Below are positions 1-9,700 of a stretch of DNA of 64,000 bases, in pieces (position 1 is the stretch's first letter; every line of letters begins with the position of its first letter). A program made the translations under genes and the position numbers. The notes under the pieces are model-generated. The model had not been told where the DNA came from. It saw nothing but the letters and a program-made list of their open reading frames with translations, and made no database searches. The stretch is taken from positions 3,456-67,455 of the forward strand of contig CAYLYE010000004.1 of the NCBI GenBank assembly GCA_964387325.1. The letters are read 5' to 3'. This stretch comes from CAZZBK01 sp964387325 (GTDB taxonomy: Bacteria > Planctomycetota > Planctomycetia > Pirellulales > PNKZ01).

Positions 1-687
1 GGCTACACCTATCCGGTCTTCCGCTTCCTGCAACGGACCGTCGCAGGCAAACAAGCTGCCGCGATGACTTCTCCCTGGCCGACCGTGCGACGCATGTTGC
101 TCGGCGCGGGGCTGAGCGGCGTCGCGTTGCTTGGCACCTGGGGTTCGACCCAATGGGCCGCCACCTGGGCTGCTCAACTCACGAACAATCAGTTCCATGC
201 CCGCGAGTGGACACAAATCGCGCTCGCTGTCGGGGCGATCATCGGCACCATTCTCGCCGCGATGGCTGGTGACTGGCTCGGACGTCGCATGGCGTACTGC
301 CTGCTCTGCTTGGTCTCGCTCGTCTCGGCATTGATCTTTTTCCAATTCCACAACGAGTACGGCGCCTCGTTCCTGTTTTGGGCCTTCACGGCCGGCGCCT
401 GCACCGCCTCGTTCTACGGCTGGCTGCCGCTCTATCTGCCCGAGCTGTTCGCCACGCGCGTCCGCGCCACGGGCCAGGGTTTCGCCTTCAACTTTGGTCG
501 CATCATCGCCGCGATCGGCACGTTGCAGATGAGTGCGCTGCTGCCATTCTTCGCCGAGTCGACCACTTACGCGGGGATCACTGGCGGCTATCCGGTCGCG
601 TGCAGTTACATTAGCGCCATCTATTTGTTTGGCGCGGTGCTGATTTGGTTCGCCCCCGAGACTCGCGGCCAGCCGCTGCCGGAGTAG
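1..687 (+). CDS. MFS transporter, C-terminal part (truncated by window edge)
   Basis: The frame is open from base 1 without a stop, so the gene begins outside the window; the ATG at 64 is probably internal. About 228 residues are visible, with roughly six hydrophobic segments, as expected for the C-terminal half of a 12-helix major facilitator. Family-like features are 'DWLGRR' in a cytoplasmic loop between helices and 'LPELFATRVRATGQG', which resembles the conserved segment of sugar/metabolite:H+ symporters. The protein ends in 'APETRGQPLPE', the usual cytoplasmic end. It would be an inner-membrane solute transporter. The substrate cannot be told from this half. A 147-base gap containing a promoter separates it from sucC, so it is not cotranscribed with that gene. 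Confidence 0.85.
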   Translation, partial: GYTYPVFRFLQRTVAGKQAAAMTSPWPTVRRMLLGAGLSGVALLGTWGSTQWAATWAAQLTNNQFHAREWTQIALAVGAIIGTILAAMAGDWLGRRMAYCLLCLVSLVSALIFFQFHNEYGASFLFWAFTAGACTASFYGWLPLYLPELFATRVRATGQGFAFNFGRIIAAIGTLQMSALLPFFAESTTYAGITGGYPVACSYISAIYLFGAVLIWFAPETRGQPLPE

Positions 688-745
688 TGGGTGATTAATT
701 CGTATTTCGATCAATAATTCACGGCTTACCGCACCTTTCGGCAAC

Positions 746-775
746 TTGACCCTGCTTCGTCACGAGCCGTATAAT
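746..775 (+). promoter_or_regulatory. sigma70-type promoter of sucCD
   Basis: TTGACC (746-751) and a consensus TATAAT (770-775) are separated by 18 bases. Transcription would start near 782, giving a leader of about 53 bases before the sucC ATG at 835. This is the best-matching housekeeping promoter seen in the window. Confidence 0.75.
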
Positions 776-834
776 CGCCGCTTCGCGCTGTTGCTCTTTG
801 TCTCCTTAACACGCTTGCCACGAGCCGCAACTCC

Positions 835-2019
835 ATGAAGATTCACGAGTTTCAAGCCAAACAGATCCTCCGTGACGCCGGAGTCGCCGTGCCGCGGTCG
901 ATCGTTGCCCGCTCCGCCGACGAGGCCGCCAAGGCCTACACCGAGTTGGGCGGAGCGATTGCCGTCGTTAAAGCCCAAATCCATGCCGGTGGCCGTGGCA
1001 AGGGGACGATCAAGACCAATCCCAATCAGCGCGGCGTGCAGCTCGTCAAAAGCGCTCAAGAAGCCGGCGAAGTCGCGGGCCGATTGCTCGGCCAGTCACT
1101 CGTCACGATCCAGACCGGTCCGGTGGGTCAAACCGTCCGTCAGGTGCTCGTCGAGGCGGGCTGCGAAATCGCCCGTGAGCTGTACCTGGGCATCGTCATC
1201 GATCGCAGCGCATCGGGCCCCGTGCTGATGGTGTCGAGCGAAGGGGGCATGGACATCGAAGAAGTGGCCGCCCACACGCCCGAAAAAATCTTCTACGAGA
1301 AATTCGATCCCGATGCCGGTTTGCAGAGCTATCAAGTTCGCAAGCTGTGCAAGAAGCTGAACATCACAGGCGCGAGCGTGGCCTCGGCCGAGAAGTTCAT
1401 GAAGGGTCTGTGCCGTGTGTTCGTTCAGTGCGACTGCTCGATGGCCGAGATCAACCCGCTGGTCGTGACCAAGAGTGGCGAGTTGATTGCGCTCGACTGC
1501 AAGATGACGTTCGACGACAACGCGATGTTCCGCCACAAGGACCTGGCCGAATTCCGTGACAAGGCCGAGGAAGAGCCTTCGGAAATTCGCGCTGGCGAGG
1601 CGGGCCTCAGCTACGTCAAGCTCGACGGCACGATCGGCTGTCTGGTCAACGGCGCCGGCTTGGCGATGAGCACGCTCGACATCATTCAGTTGCACGGCGG
1701 ACAGCCCGCCAACTTCCTCGACGTGGGCGGCGGCGCCAATGTGCAGCAAGTGACCGAAGCGTTCCGGATCATTCTCGACGACCAGAACGTGCGCGCGGTG
1801 CTCGTCAATATTTTTGGCGGCATCATGCGTTGCACGACGATCGCCACGGCCGTGGTCGAGGCGGCCAAGAGTGTCGAGTTCCGCGTGCCGCTCGTCGTGC
1901 GGCTCGAAGGGACCGAGGTCGAAGAAGGTCGCAAGATCATCGCCAACAGCGGCCTGAACGTGATCAGTGCCGAAGGACTTACCGACGCCGCCAAGAAAGT
2001 TGTTGCCGCCGCAAAATAG
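835..2019 (+). CDS. sucC: Succinyl-CoA synthetase (ADP-forming), beta subunit
   Basis: The product is 394 residues, the normal SucC length. It opens with 'MKIHEFQAKQILRDAGV' and has an ATP-grasp domain with 'KAQIHAGGRGKG' near residue 50. 'MAEINPLVV' and 'LDCKMTFDDNA' (about 203-226) hold metal/nucleotide ligands, and the CoA-ligase domain contains 'GAGLAMSTLDI', 'NFLDVGGGA' and 'VNIFGGIMRC'. It works with SucD to convert succinyl-CoA, ADP and phosphate to succinate, CoA and ATP in the TCA cycle. Malate thiokinase MtkA is a close relative, but 'NIFGGI' is the SucC form. It is the first gene of an apparent sucC-sucD unit driven by the promoter at 746-775. Confidence 0.95.
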   Translation: MKIHEFQAKQILRDAGVAVPRSIVARSADEAAKAYTELGGAIAVVKAQIHAGGRGKGTIKTNPNQRGVQLVKSAQEAGEVAGRLLGQSLVTIQTGPVGQTVRQVLVEAGCEIARELYLGIVIDRSASGPVLMVSSEGGMDIEEVAAHTPEKIFYEKFDPDAGLQSYQVRKLCKKLNITGASVASAEKFMKGLCRVFVQCDCSMAEINPLVVTKSGELIALDCKMTFDDNAMFRHKDLAEFRDKAEEEPSEIRAGEAGLSYVKLDGTIGCLVNGAGLAMSTLDIIQLHGGQPANFLDVGGGANVQQVTEAFRIILDDQNVRAVLVNIFGGIMRCTTIATAVVEAAKSVEFRVPLVVRLEGTEVEEGRKIIANSGLNVISAEGLTDAAKKVVAAAK

Positions 2020-2030
2020 GAGGGACTAGA

Positions 2031-2108
2031 GGCTAGAGACTAGGGGCTAGTAAATCGCCCTTCATCTCTTGTCCTCATTCCCTAGCCTCTAGCCCCTAGT
2101 CTCTAGCC
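2031..2108. repeat. CTAG-rich inverted repeat between sucC and sucD
   Basis: The arms are GGCTAGAGACTAGGGGCTAG (2031-2050) and its exact reverse complement (2089-2108), 20 of 20 bases, around a 38-base loop. Each arm is itself built from short GGCTAGA/GACTAGG-like units. The element fills almost all of the 102-base gap between sucC and sucD and ends only 13 bases before the sucD ATG, so any hairpin in the mRNA would lie next to the sucD ribosome-binding region. It looks like a dispersed intergenic repeat. Confidence 0.85.
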
Positions 2109-2121
2109 CCTGATTTTCCCC

Positions 2122-3000
<879 letters not shown>

Positions 3001-3055
3001 TCGCCGCACCCCGCGCGGCTCGCCAACATCGTTTGCTCGTACCATCGAGGGTCTC

Positions 3056-4243
3056 ATGTCGCAATTGCCCCCTCCGCTCAATCCGCCCGCCCGCGTGCTC
3101 ATGGGTCCCGGCCCGAGCGAAATTCATCCGCGCGTCTTGCGGGCCCTGGGCGCCAATACCGTCGGACACTTGGACCCGTACTACCTCGCGCTCATGAACG
3201 ACATGCAGCAGATGCTGCGCGAGTTGTTCCGCACGAAGAACCCGCTCACGATGGCGATTAGCGCCACCGGCTCGGCCGGCATGGAGAGCACGGTCGTCAA
3301 CCTGATCGAGCCGGGCGACTCGATGATCGTCTGCGTCAACGGTGTCTTCGGCGAGCGAATGGTCGATGTCGCCACACGCGCCGGCGCCAAGGTGACCCGC
3401 GTCGATCGACCTTGGGGCGAGGTATTTTCGCCATCCGATCTGAAAGACGCGATCGCTCAGGCCAAGCCGAAGGTCGTGGGGATCGTGATGGCCGAGACCT
3501 CAACGGGCGCGTGGCAGCCGATCGAAGAGATCTCGAAGCTCGTGCATGACGCCGGCGCGTTGCTGCTCGTCGATGCCGTCACGGCGCTCGGTGGCATTCC
3601 GGTCGAAGTCGACGCTTGGCAGATCGATGCCATTTACTCGGGCTCGCAGAAGTGCCTCAGCTGTCCGCCCGGCTTGGCGCCTGTCTCGTTCTCCGATCGC
3701 GCGATGCAAGTCGTGCTCAATCGCAAGACCAAGGTGCAAAGCTGGTACCTCGACGTCTCGATGCTCGCCAAGTACTGGGGAAGCGAGCGCGTGTATCACC
3801 ATACCGCGCCCATCAACATGACCTACGGCCTGTACGAGGCCCTGCGGTTGATCCACGAGGAAGGGCTGGAAAACTGCTTCACTCGACACATGCTCAATCA
3901 CCGAGCGCTCAAGGCGGGCGTTACCGCACTCGGGCTGCGTTATGCCGCGGCCGAGGGACACCAGCTGCCGATGCTCAATGCCGTGCTCGTGCCCGACGGA
4001 GTCGACGACGCCGCCGTTCGCAAGGCATTGCTCGAGCGGTTCGGGATCGAGATCGGCGGCGGGCTCGGCGCGTTCAAGGGGAAAGCTTGGCGAATCGGCC
4101 TGATGGGTCACGGCTCGCGACCCAATAACGTGCTACTCGTGCTGGCCGCGATCGAGCAGTTGCTGGCCGAGCAAGGCTACAAATTTGAGCATGGCGCTGG
4201 CGTGGCCGCCGCGAATGCCGCGTATGCCCAAGCAGGCAAGTAA
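3056..4243 (+). CDS. Class V aminotransferase: alanine/serine-glyoxylate aminotransferase family
   Basis: The product is 395 residues from the ATG at 3056. The longer open frame upstream overlaps sucD and is not used. 'RVLMGPGPSEIHPRVL' is the family N-terminus, 'TGSAGMEST' contacts PLP, 'AETSTGAW' and 'LLVDAVTALGG' carry the PLP aspartate, and 'SGSQKCLSCPPGL' contains the Schiff-base lysine. It would transfer an amino group from alanine or serine to glyoxylate, or act on a related pair. It starts 55 bases after sucD, so cotranscription is possible. In serine-cycle methylotrophs a serine-glyoxylate aminotransferase sits near a SucCD-like malate thiokinase, but here the partner subunits look like true SucCD. 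Confidence 0.88.
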   Translation: MSQLPPPLNPPARVLMGPGPSEIHPRVLRALGANTVGHLDPYYLALMNDMQQMLRELFRTKNPLTMAISATGSAGMESTVVNLIEPGDSMIVCVNGVFGERMVDVATRAGAKVTRVDRPWGEVFSPSDLKDAIAQAKPKVVGIVMAETSTGAWQPIEEISKLVHDAGALLLVDAVTALGGIPVEVDAWQIDAIYSGSQKCLSCPPGLAPVSFSDRAMQVVLNRKTKVQSWYLDVSMLAKYWGSERVYHHTAPINMTYGLYEALRLIHEEGLENCFTRHMLNHRALKAGVTALGLRYAAAEGHQLPMLNAVLVPDGVDDAAVRKALLERFGIEIGGGLGAFKGKAWRIGLMGHGSRPNNVLLVLAAIEQLLAEQGYKFEHGAGVAAANAAYAQAGK

Positions 4244-4268
4244 GGGCAACTCACTTCTCCCCGAGCGT

Positions 4269-7193
4269 TTAATGGCTCGGCGATTCTTGCTGCTTCTTTT
4301 GATTGAGTCCTTGTAAGCGGCGAGTCTCGCGGTGGGCCATGAGCAGCCACACCATGAGCGTCACGGCCGACAAAGCCATCGGCATGAGTGCCCACTCTTT
4401 GTCTTGGAAGAAATAGCACCAGCTAAGTACCAGCGTGGCAATGACGCTCGTGCTGATCACGTAAATGCGTCCATTACGCGAGCCGGCGGTCTTGGTGATC
4501 AAGTGCGTGGTCACGGCGTCGCGGGCATTGCGATTGGCGATGGCGCGCATCGCGCTCAGGTTGGCCGACAGCTCGGGAGGCAACGAGCGCGGGGTCATCT
4601 CGCGCGGGTCGAGCAACGGCTGCGGCGGCTCGGGTGCGGGCTCGGGCTCCGATTTCGATACAACCGGCTCCCTCACAGGAGTCGTATCAGGGCGCGTGGC
4701 TGGGGAACTCTTTTCGACCGCGTCGCTCTTGCGTCCACCGACTCGCTGGAGCAGCTGAGCCATGTACGCATTCATGTCTTCGTCTTCATCTTCGACCGGC
4801 TCGGGCGCGGGGCGCTGCCGCGAACCGGACACGCTCTCAGGCGAGGACTGTTGAACCGAGGAACTCGTACCAGGTTTAGCGGGCGTAGACTCCGTCGGAT
4901 CTTCAGCATTCAGATCCGACAGCAACCCCATGCGGCGCATGACTTCCGCGGCGCTCTCACGTTCGTGCGAACGAATCAATTGTGATTCCGGCTCGGGTGA
5001 AGCCTGTGGGGTATCAACCTCCGGCTCGGTTGGAGCCTGTTCCATCTCGATGGCCGACGCCGGTTCCTCAGCGGGATGCGTTACCTCAATGGACTCGGAC
5101 CTTAAAGCTTCGGCCTGGGCTAGTAGCTCGTTGCGAATGCGTTGCGCTCGCTCCTCGAACGACTCATTCGTGTCGACATGCGATGGCTCGTGTTGGGCAT
5201 GATTGGCCAGCTGCTGGCGCAATTCCTCCTCTTGTCGAGCAAGCTCCGCGGCGGCAGCCGTGCGGCGTTCAGCTTCCTCGGCCACCTCGCGCTGCCAAGC
5301 CTCGTGTTCGCGCCTCCACTGAGCTTTCTCGGTGATGATTTGTTCCCGTTCGGCATCCATGGCTGCTTGCTGCTCGACGAGCGCCTGATGGGCCTGTTGC
5401 ATTTCGGCCAAAATGGCCGCACGTTGGCTTTCGACCTCTGCCGAGAGCGCGGTCTGTGGCCTCTCGGTTGCCGAGTCTGTCGACGACTCTTGGTTGCATT
5501 CTGCCAAGCGGGCCTGCTCCTGCTCGATACGCTGCTGCAACAGCAATAGCTCTTCGCCGCGCTCGGCCAACTCGGCGACTCGACGATCGAGCTCATCGCG
5601 TTGGCGCGCGAGTTCGCTGCTCGTTTCTTCGTGACGCTGACGGGTCAGCGCCGAGTCATTGTGGAATTGCTCAAGCTGTTGGGCTAATGACTCCTGGGCC
5701 AACTCGACGTCAGCGCGTTGCGCCTCGATCGCGCCGAGGGCCGTCTGTCGTTGCTCGTCCCAGGCTTGCTGAGCCGAGGTCAGCGCGGCCTGCTGCTGTG
5801 CGAGTTCGGCCCAGGCCGCCGTGAGTTGGGCTTGCTGATCGGCCAAGAGCGTTTCCTGAATTGCGAGTGCCTCGCCGGAATCGGCCGCCACGGTCGCTTC
5901 CTGTGCTCGCAAGGCCAGCGTTGCCGCTTGGACGGCGAGTTGCTCGCGCTCGGCATCCAGCTGCACGCGGAGCGATTCCAACGCGCTGGTCCGCCCCAGC
6001 AAGTCGCTATGCTGCTGCTCGAACCGACGTTGTTGTTCATCGTGTCGTTGCGTCAGTTCAGCCTCGCGGGCCGCCGCCTCTGCTTGCCAGCGAGCTTGCT
6101 CAGCGGCATGGTCTTGTTCGATTTGTGCGCGCAGTTGCGTAACCGCCGTGCGTTCGGCGGCCAACGATTGCTGTTGCGCCTCGACCGCCGTGTGTCGCGC
6201 GGTCAAGGAGCGTTCAAGTTCATCAAGGGCGGACTGGCGCAGCTGCGAATCCGCCAGGAATTTCGCCTCGCGGGCTGCCAACGTTTGTTCGAGTTGACGC
6301 AATTCGTCGAGCTGCTGTTGCTGAACGTTCGACCAAGCCGCTTGTTGTGCGACGAGTTGGGTCCGCTCCTGTTCAAGGGCAATGATTTGCTGCTGGAGAT
6401 CAGCCCGGGAGGCTTCCCACTCGGCACGCTGAGAGTCCCAATGCGTCTGTTGCTGGGCGGACTCGAGGCGTGATTGATCGAGAGCGATGCGCAGCTCGCA
6501 CAGACTTCGTTCATGTTGTTGCGTCTGGAGTTGACTTTGCTGGGCCAACTCGGCGGCGGCAGCTTCGCGGCGGCGCAGGTCGACCAGCGCCGCGTCGAGC
6601 TGTTCGCGTTGGATAACCAGTTGACTGTGTCGCTCTTCCAGTTCTCGCACATCGTGTTCGTATTGACGACGACGCTGTTCGGATTCGGCGAGACGACGTT
6701 CTGCTTTGCGAAGTCGCCGAATGAGCCGCCGCAAGCGGTCGCGGCCGAGTTGATTCGCAAGCTGCCGACGCTGTTCGAGTGTATCGAATCGCTGCTGGTC
6801 TTCCGGGCGAATTCGCGGCCGAAGCGAATGGGGACCGGCCAGCACCTCGAACTCAACGTTACCAACCGTCAGTCGGTCGCCGCTGACGAGTTCGGCATCG
6901 TGGAAGGCCGCGTTATTGAGTCGGGTCGCCGCCGAAAGACGGCGAATGATGGTGCGTTGCTGACCGCGCAACACGACGCAGTGCCAAGGGGCGATCTGTT
7001 CGCCCTGCAATCGCAATGTACAGGAAGGGGCGGAACCGATCGTGCATTTCGCGTCGGTGAGTCGCACCAACTGGCCACGTTGGGCTCCGCTGCAAACGCG
7101 GAGCGTCAATTCCGGTTCCGTCGCACCCAGCAGGCTCGTCGGTGTCGCGGAGCTCTGGACAGACATCATTAGCGCATTCCTCGAAGAGGCCAA
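4269..7193 (-). CDS. FHA domain protein with long coiled coil and C-terminal membrane hairpin
   Basis: The product is 974 residues. An N-terminal forkhead-associated domain covers about residues 27-118, with 'CTIGSAPSCTLRL' and a 'WHCVV' segment; it lacks the usual extended GR..S..H motif, so phosphothreonine binding is uncertain. A coiled coil extremely rich in Gln, Glu, Ala and Arg covers about 130-690, followed by an acidic Pro/Ser/Glu-rich linker. Two hydrophobic segments ('VISTSVIATLVLSWCYFF' and 'MPMALSAVTLMVWLLMA') lie close to the C-terminus. The likely topology is a long cytoplasmic rod tethered to the membrane by a C-terminal hairpin, suggesting a scaffolding or signalling role. The second Met pair (residues 9-10) is an alternative start. 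Confidence 0.8.
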   Translation of the reverse strand: MASSRNALMMSVQSSATPTSLLGATEPELTLRVCSGAQRGQLVRLTDAKCTIGSAPSCTLRLQGEQIAPWHCVVLRGQQRTIIRRLSAATRLNNAAFHDAELVSGDRLTVGNVEFEVLAGPHSLRPRIRPEDQQRFDTLEQRRQLANQLGRDRLRRLIRRLRKAERRLAESEQRRRQYEHDVRELEERHSQLVIQREQLDAALVDLRRREAAAAELAQQSQLQTQQHERSLCELRIALDQSRLESAQQQTHWDSQRAEWEASRADLQQQIIALEQERTQLVAQQAAWSNVQQQQLDELRQLEQTLAAREAKFLADSQLRQSALDELERSLTARHTAVEAQQQSLAAERTAVTQLRAQIEQDHAAEQARWQAEAAAREAELTQRHDEQQRRFEQQHSDLLGRTSALESLRVQLDAEREQLAVQAATLALRAQEATVAADSGEALAIQETLLADQQAQLTAAWAELAQQQAALTSAQQAWDEQRQTALGAIEAQRADVELAQESLAQQLEQFHNDSALTRQRHEETSSELARQRDELDRRVAELAERGEELLLLQQRIEQEQARLAECNQESSTDSATERPQTALSAEVESQRAAILAEMQQAHQALVEQQAAMDAEREQIITEKAQWRREHEAWQREVAEEAERRTAAAAELARQEEELRQQLANHAQHEPSHVDTNESFEERAQRIRNELLAQAEALRSESIEVTHPAEEPASAIEMEQAPTEPEVDTPQASPEPESQLIRSHERESAAEVMRRMGLLSDLNAEDPTESTPAKPGTSSSVQQSSPESVSGSRQRPAPEPVEDEDEDMNAYMAQLLQRVGGRKSDAVEKSSPATRPDTTPVREPVVSKSEPEPAPEPPQPLLDPREMTPRSLPPELSANLSAMRAIANRNARDAVTTHLITKTAGSRNGRIYVISTSVIATLVLSWCYFFQDKEWALMPMALSAVTLMVWLLMAHRETRRLQGLNQKKQQESPSH

Positions 7194-7810
7194 TCACTTG
7201 TCGGGGACAACGAATCGATAAAATCCCCCCGGAAGCATGTAGCTTATGGACAACGAGTGGTCAAAAACGACCACTTAAGACGGGGTTAATTGGGCGCGGT
7301 GGGGCGTCGAAGTTCGTGACAAACGTCACAAGGCCATGCTATCAGGGGATCCTACAGCAGGTTTTCTTCTCGAATCGAGCGATTTTTGCCGCTAGCTGCG
7401 AATTCGGTTGGATAGACGTGCCGGTTCTGCCGATTATTTTTGCCGCAACGACAGTACAAAACACGGCTCGTCGATGAACCGGCAAAATGTCCGGTTTGTC
7501 TACACCCAGACATCGTGAAGGATCGTGGTCACGCCTGAAACTCTGAAAAGCTTGCTCCGCTCGGAGCTTGAGTTCAGTTACAGGCGGCGCCAAGCTCGCG
7601 CGATTCTGACGGTTTTGCCGATCAGGAAAACCGGCAGGCCGTTGCATGCGTACTATAGTTGCAATGCCGCATGATGCTCTCAACCGTTGAGATGCGTTGT
7701 AAAGGACGGCGGCGTAATAGGCACTCCACTAGGGAGTTCGGATTGGCGGCGACTGAAGGGGGGCACCCTCGGCGCGACCAAGATCGGACATCAGAACAGG
7801 TGATCGAACA
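7194..7810. promoter_or_regulatory. 617-base divergent intergenic region with three short palindromes
   Basis: The region lies between the divergent FHA and DksA-like genes, and no convincing gene was found in it. It holds AGTGGTC-6 nt-GACCACT (7256-7275), AACCGG-8 nt-CCGGTT (7477-7496) and CGGTTTT-10 nt-AAAACCG (7610-7633). The motif CGGTT(C/T)TGCCGAT occurs at 7422-7434 and again at 7610-7622, inside the third palindrome. A TACTAT hexamer (7651-7656) could be the -10 box for the downstream gene, with the last palindrome over its -35 region. These are candidate operators; none has a known matching regulator here. Confidence 0.45.
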
Positions 7811-8257
7811 ATGGCACGCAAAGAAGCGATCTTGAACATGCGCGAGATTCTCGTGATGCGCCGCGATGCCCTGCGCCGTGTGTTGGCCGGCGATCTGAGC
7901 GCCTTGAAAGAACTACGCGAGCAAACCGCCGGCGATCTGGTCGACGTCGCGCTCGACTCGGCTCAAAACGAACTCAGTTCGCAATTGGCCGAAGTCGAAA
8001 GTCGCGAACTGGCCATGATCGAGAATGCCCTCGAAAAGATGCGCACCGGCCATTATGGCAAGTGCGAAGGTTGCGGCACGCGAATTCCGCTCGCCCGGCT
8101 CAACGCACTCCCCTACGCCACGACCTGCATCGATTGTCAACGCGAAAGCGAGCGTTACGGCGCGTCGAGTTCAGCCGATAACGATTGGGGGCGGTTGTCC
8201 GATTCTTCCGGCGACGCCGATCTGTCGATCAACGATCTTGAGATCGACGTGTCGTAA
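7811..8257 (+). CDS. DksA/TraR-family C4 zinc-finger protein
   Basis: The product is 148 residues. The N-terminal half is helical and charged, consistent with the coiled-coil arm of DksA. The zinc finger at about 83-107 is 'CEGCGTRIPLARLNALPY' followed by 'CIDC', a C-x2-C-x17-C-x2-C pattern typical of DksA/TraR proteins. Such proteins bind RNA polymerase through the secondary channel and modulate initiation at growth-controlled promoters, often with ppGpp. The tail is acidic and Ser/Asp-rich. The DxxDxA tip motif of true DksA is not clear, so this is a family member rather than a confirmed DksA. It is preceded by an unusually long regulatory region. Confidence 0.85.
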   Translation: MARKEAILNMREILVMRRDALRRVLAGDLSALKELREQTAGDLVDVALDSAQNELSSQLAEVESRELAMIENALEKMRTGHYGKCEGCGTRIPLARLNALPYATTCIDCQRESERYGASSSADNDWGRLSDSSGDADLSINDLEIDVS

Positions 8258-8315
8258 TCGAGTCAATCGGCTTGACCAACGCCCGAAGCGCGTCAACAGT
8301 TGTCGAGTCCCTGCG

Positions 8316-8361
8316 CGACCGTTTCCGTTGGCAGAGTTATCTTTGCCCATGGAAACGGTCG
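8316..8361 (+). promoter_or_regulatory. Stem-loop in the leader of the HtrA-like gene
   Basis: CGACCGTTTCC (8316-8326) and GGAAACGGTCG (8351-8361) form an 11-bp perfect stem. A shorter GGCA/TGCC pair lies inside the 24-base loop. The structure ends 35 bases before the HtrA-like ATG. There is no T-run after it, so a simple intrinsic terminator of the zinc-finger gene is less likely than a leader structure or protein-binding site. Confidence 0.55.
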
Positions 8362-8395
8362 TTGCGTTGGGTGTTTTCGCGCTGGAGAGAATCCC

Positions 8396-9526
8396 ATGCT
8401 GAGCTTTGTTCCCCGCCCTTTCGCAAACAGGCGGTATGCCTGGATTCTCGCCAGCATCCTACTCTCGGGCCTGATCGTTTCGCGCGCGGCCGCCCAATCT
8501 CCCAGCGAATCGCCCAAGGGAAATCAACGCGAACAACTCTTTCAGCAGTTGTTCCGCGAGGTCGACGAGTTCCAACGTCACCACAGCCTGCTCAAGAAAC
8601 TCTTTAAACTCGTTAGTCCCTCGGTCGTGCATCTCGACGCCGAGGTGGTCGAGTCCGGACGTAATGGCGGCAAGCGAACCGTGCAGGAAGCGGGCTCGGG
8701 CGTGATCATCGAGTTGCAGCAAAAAACCTATGTGGTCACCAATCGACATGTGATCAAAGACGCCAGCTTGGCCAATATCACTATCCGTTTCAGCGACGGC
8801 AACGCGGCCCATCCGACTCAGTTGTGGGCCGACCGAGACACCGATCTCGCCGTCTTGGCCGTGAGTGTTCCGAACCTCGTGGCGGCTCGACTTGGCGACA
8901 GCGAACAAGCCGAAATCGGCGATTTTGTCGCCGCGGTCGGTAGCCCCTTCGGACTCAGCCACAGCGTGACCTACGGCATCATCAGCGCCAAAGGCCGCCG
9001 CGATTTGGAACTCGGCGACGGCGGTGTTCGTTACCAGGACTTTATTCAAACCGACGCCGCCATCAACCCCGGAAATAGCGGCGGTCCACTCTTTAATCTT
9101 CGCGGCGAAGCGATCGGCATCAACACGGCCATCGCCAGCAACAGTGGAGGCAGCGAAGGAATCGGCTTCGCCATTCCGATCAACATGACGATGAAAATCG
9201 TGCGACAATTGGTCGATCGTGGCAACGTCGTCCGCGGCAAGCTTGGTGTCACGCTCGACTCGAAGTTCACCTACGACAAAGCACTCAACGCCGGCCTCAC
9301 GCGGCTCGTCGGCGCTCGGGTCATCGGCGTGGGCAAGAACTCATCGGCCGAGCAAGCAGGCATCCGAGACGGTGATGTGATCGTCCGTTTTGACGGTCTC
9401 GAAGTCGAGAATGACACCCACTTGGTGAACATCGTCGCCACGACCCTCGTGGGGGCCGACATCGCGGCCGAGGTGTATCGCGACCGCAAGCCGCAACGCG
9501 TGACCGTGAAATTGATCGCGCCGTAG
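8396..9526 (+). CDS. HtrA/Deg-like trypsin-type serine protease with one PDZ domain
   Basis: The product is 376 residues from the ATG at 8396, which is preceded by GGAGAGA; the upstream in-frame extension is rejected. A signal peptide ends near 'SRAAAQS'. The protease domain has the catalytic triad His ('TNRHVIKDA'), Asp ('DRDTDLAVL') and Ser ('INPGNSGGPLFN'). One PDZ domain follows ('VGARVIGVG', 'AGIRDGDVIVRFDG'). It is expected to be a periplasmic or exported protease/chaperone for damaged envelope proteins. It is shorter than classical DegP, which has two PDZ domains, and so resembles DegS-type architecture, but with a cleavable signal rather than a clear anchor. Confidence 0.92.
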   Translation: MLSFVPRPFANRRYAWILASILLSGLIVSRAAAQSPSESPKGNQREQLFQQLFREVDEFQRHHSLLKKLFKLVSPSVVHLDAEVVESGRNGGKRTVQEAGSGVIIELQQKTYVVTNRHVIKDASLANITIRFSDGNAAHPTQLWADRDTDLAVLAVSVPNLVAARLGDSEQAEIGDFVAAVGSPFGLSHSVTYGIISAKGRRDLELGDGGVRYQDFIQTDAAINPGNSGGPLFNLRGEAIGINTAIASNSGGSEGIGFAIPINMTMKIVRQLVDRGNVVRGKLGVTLDSKFTYDKALNAGLTRLVGARVIGVGKNSSAEQAGIRDGDVIVRFDGLEVENDTHLVNIVATTLVGADIAAEVYRDRKPQRVTVKLIAP

Positions 9527-9553
9527 TTGTCTCAACGACTGAATGACTGGCAG

Positions 9554-9680
<127 letters not shown>

Positions 9681-9700
9681 GTCTCTCACGCTCTCCCTCA

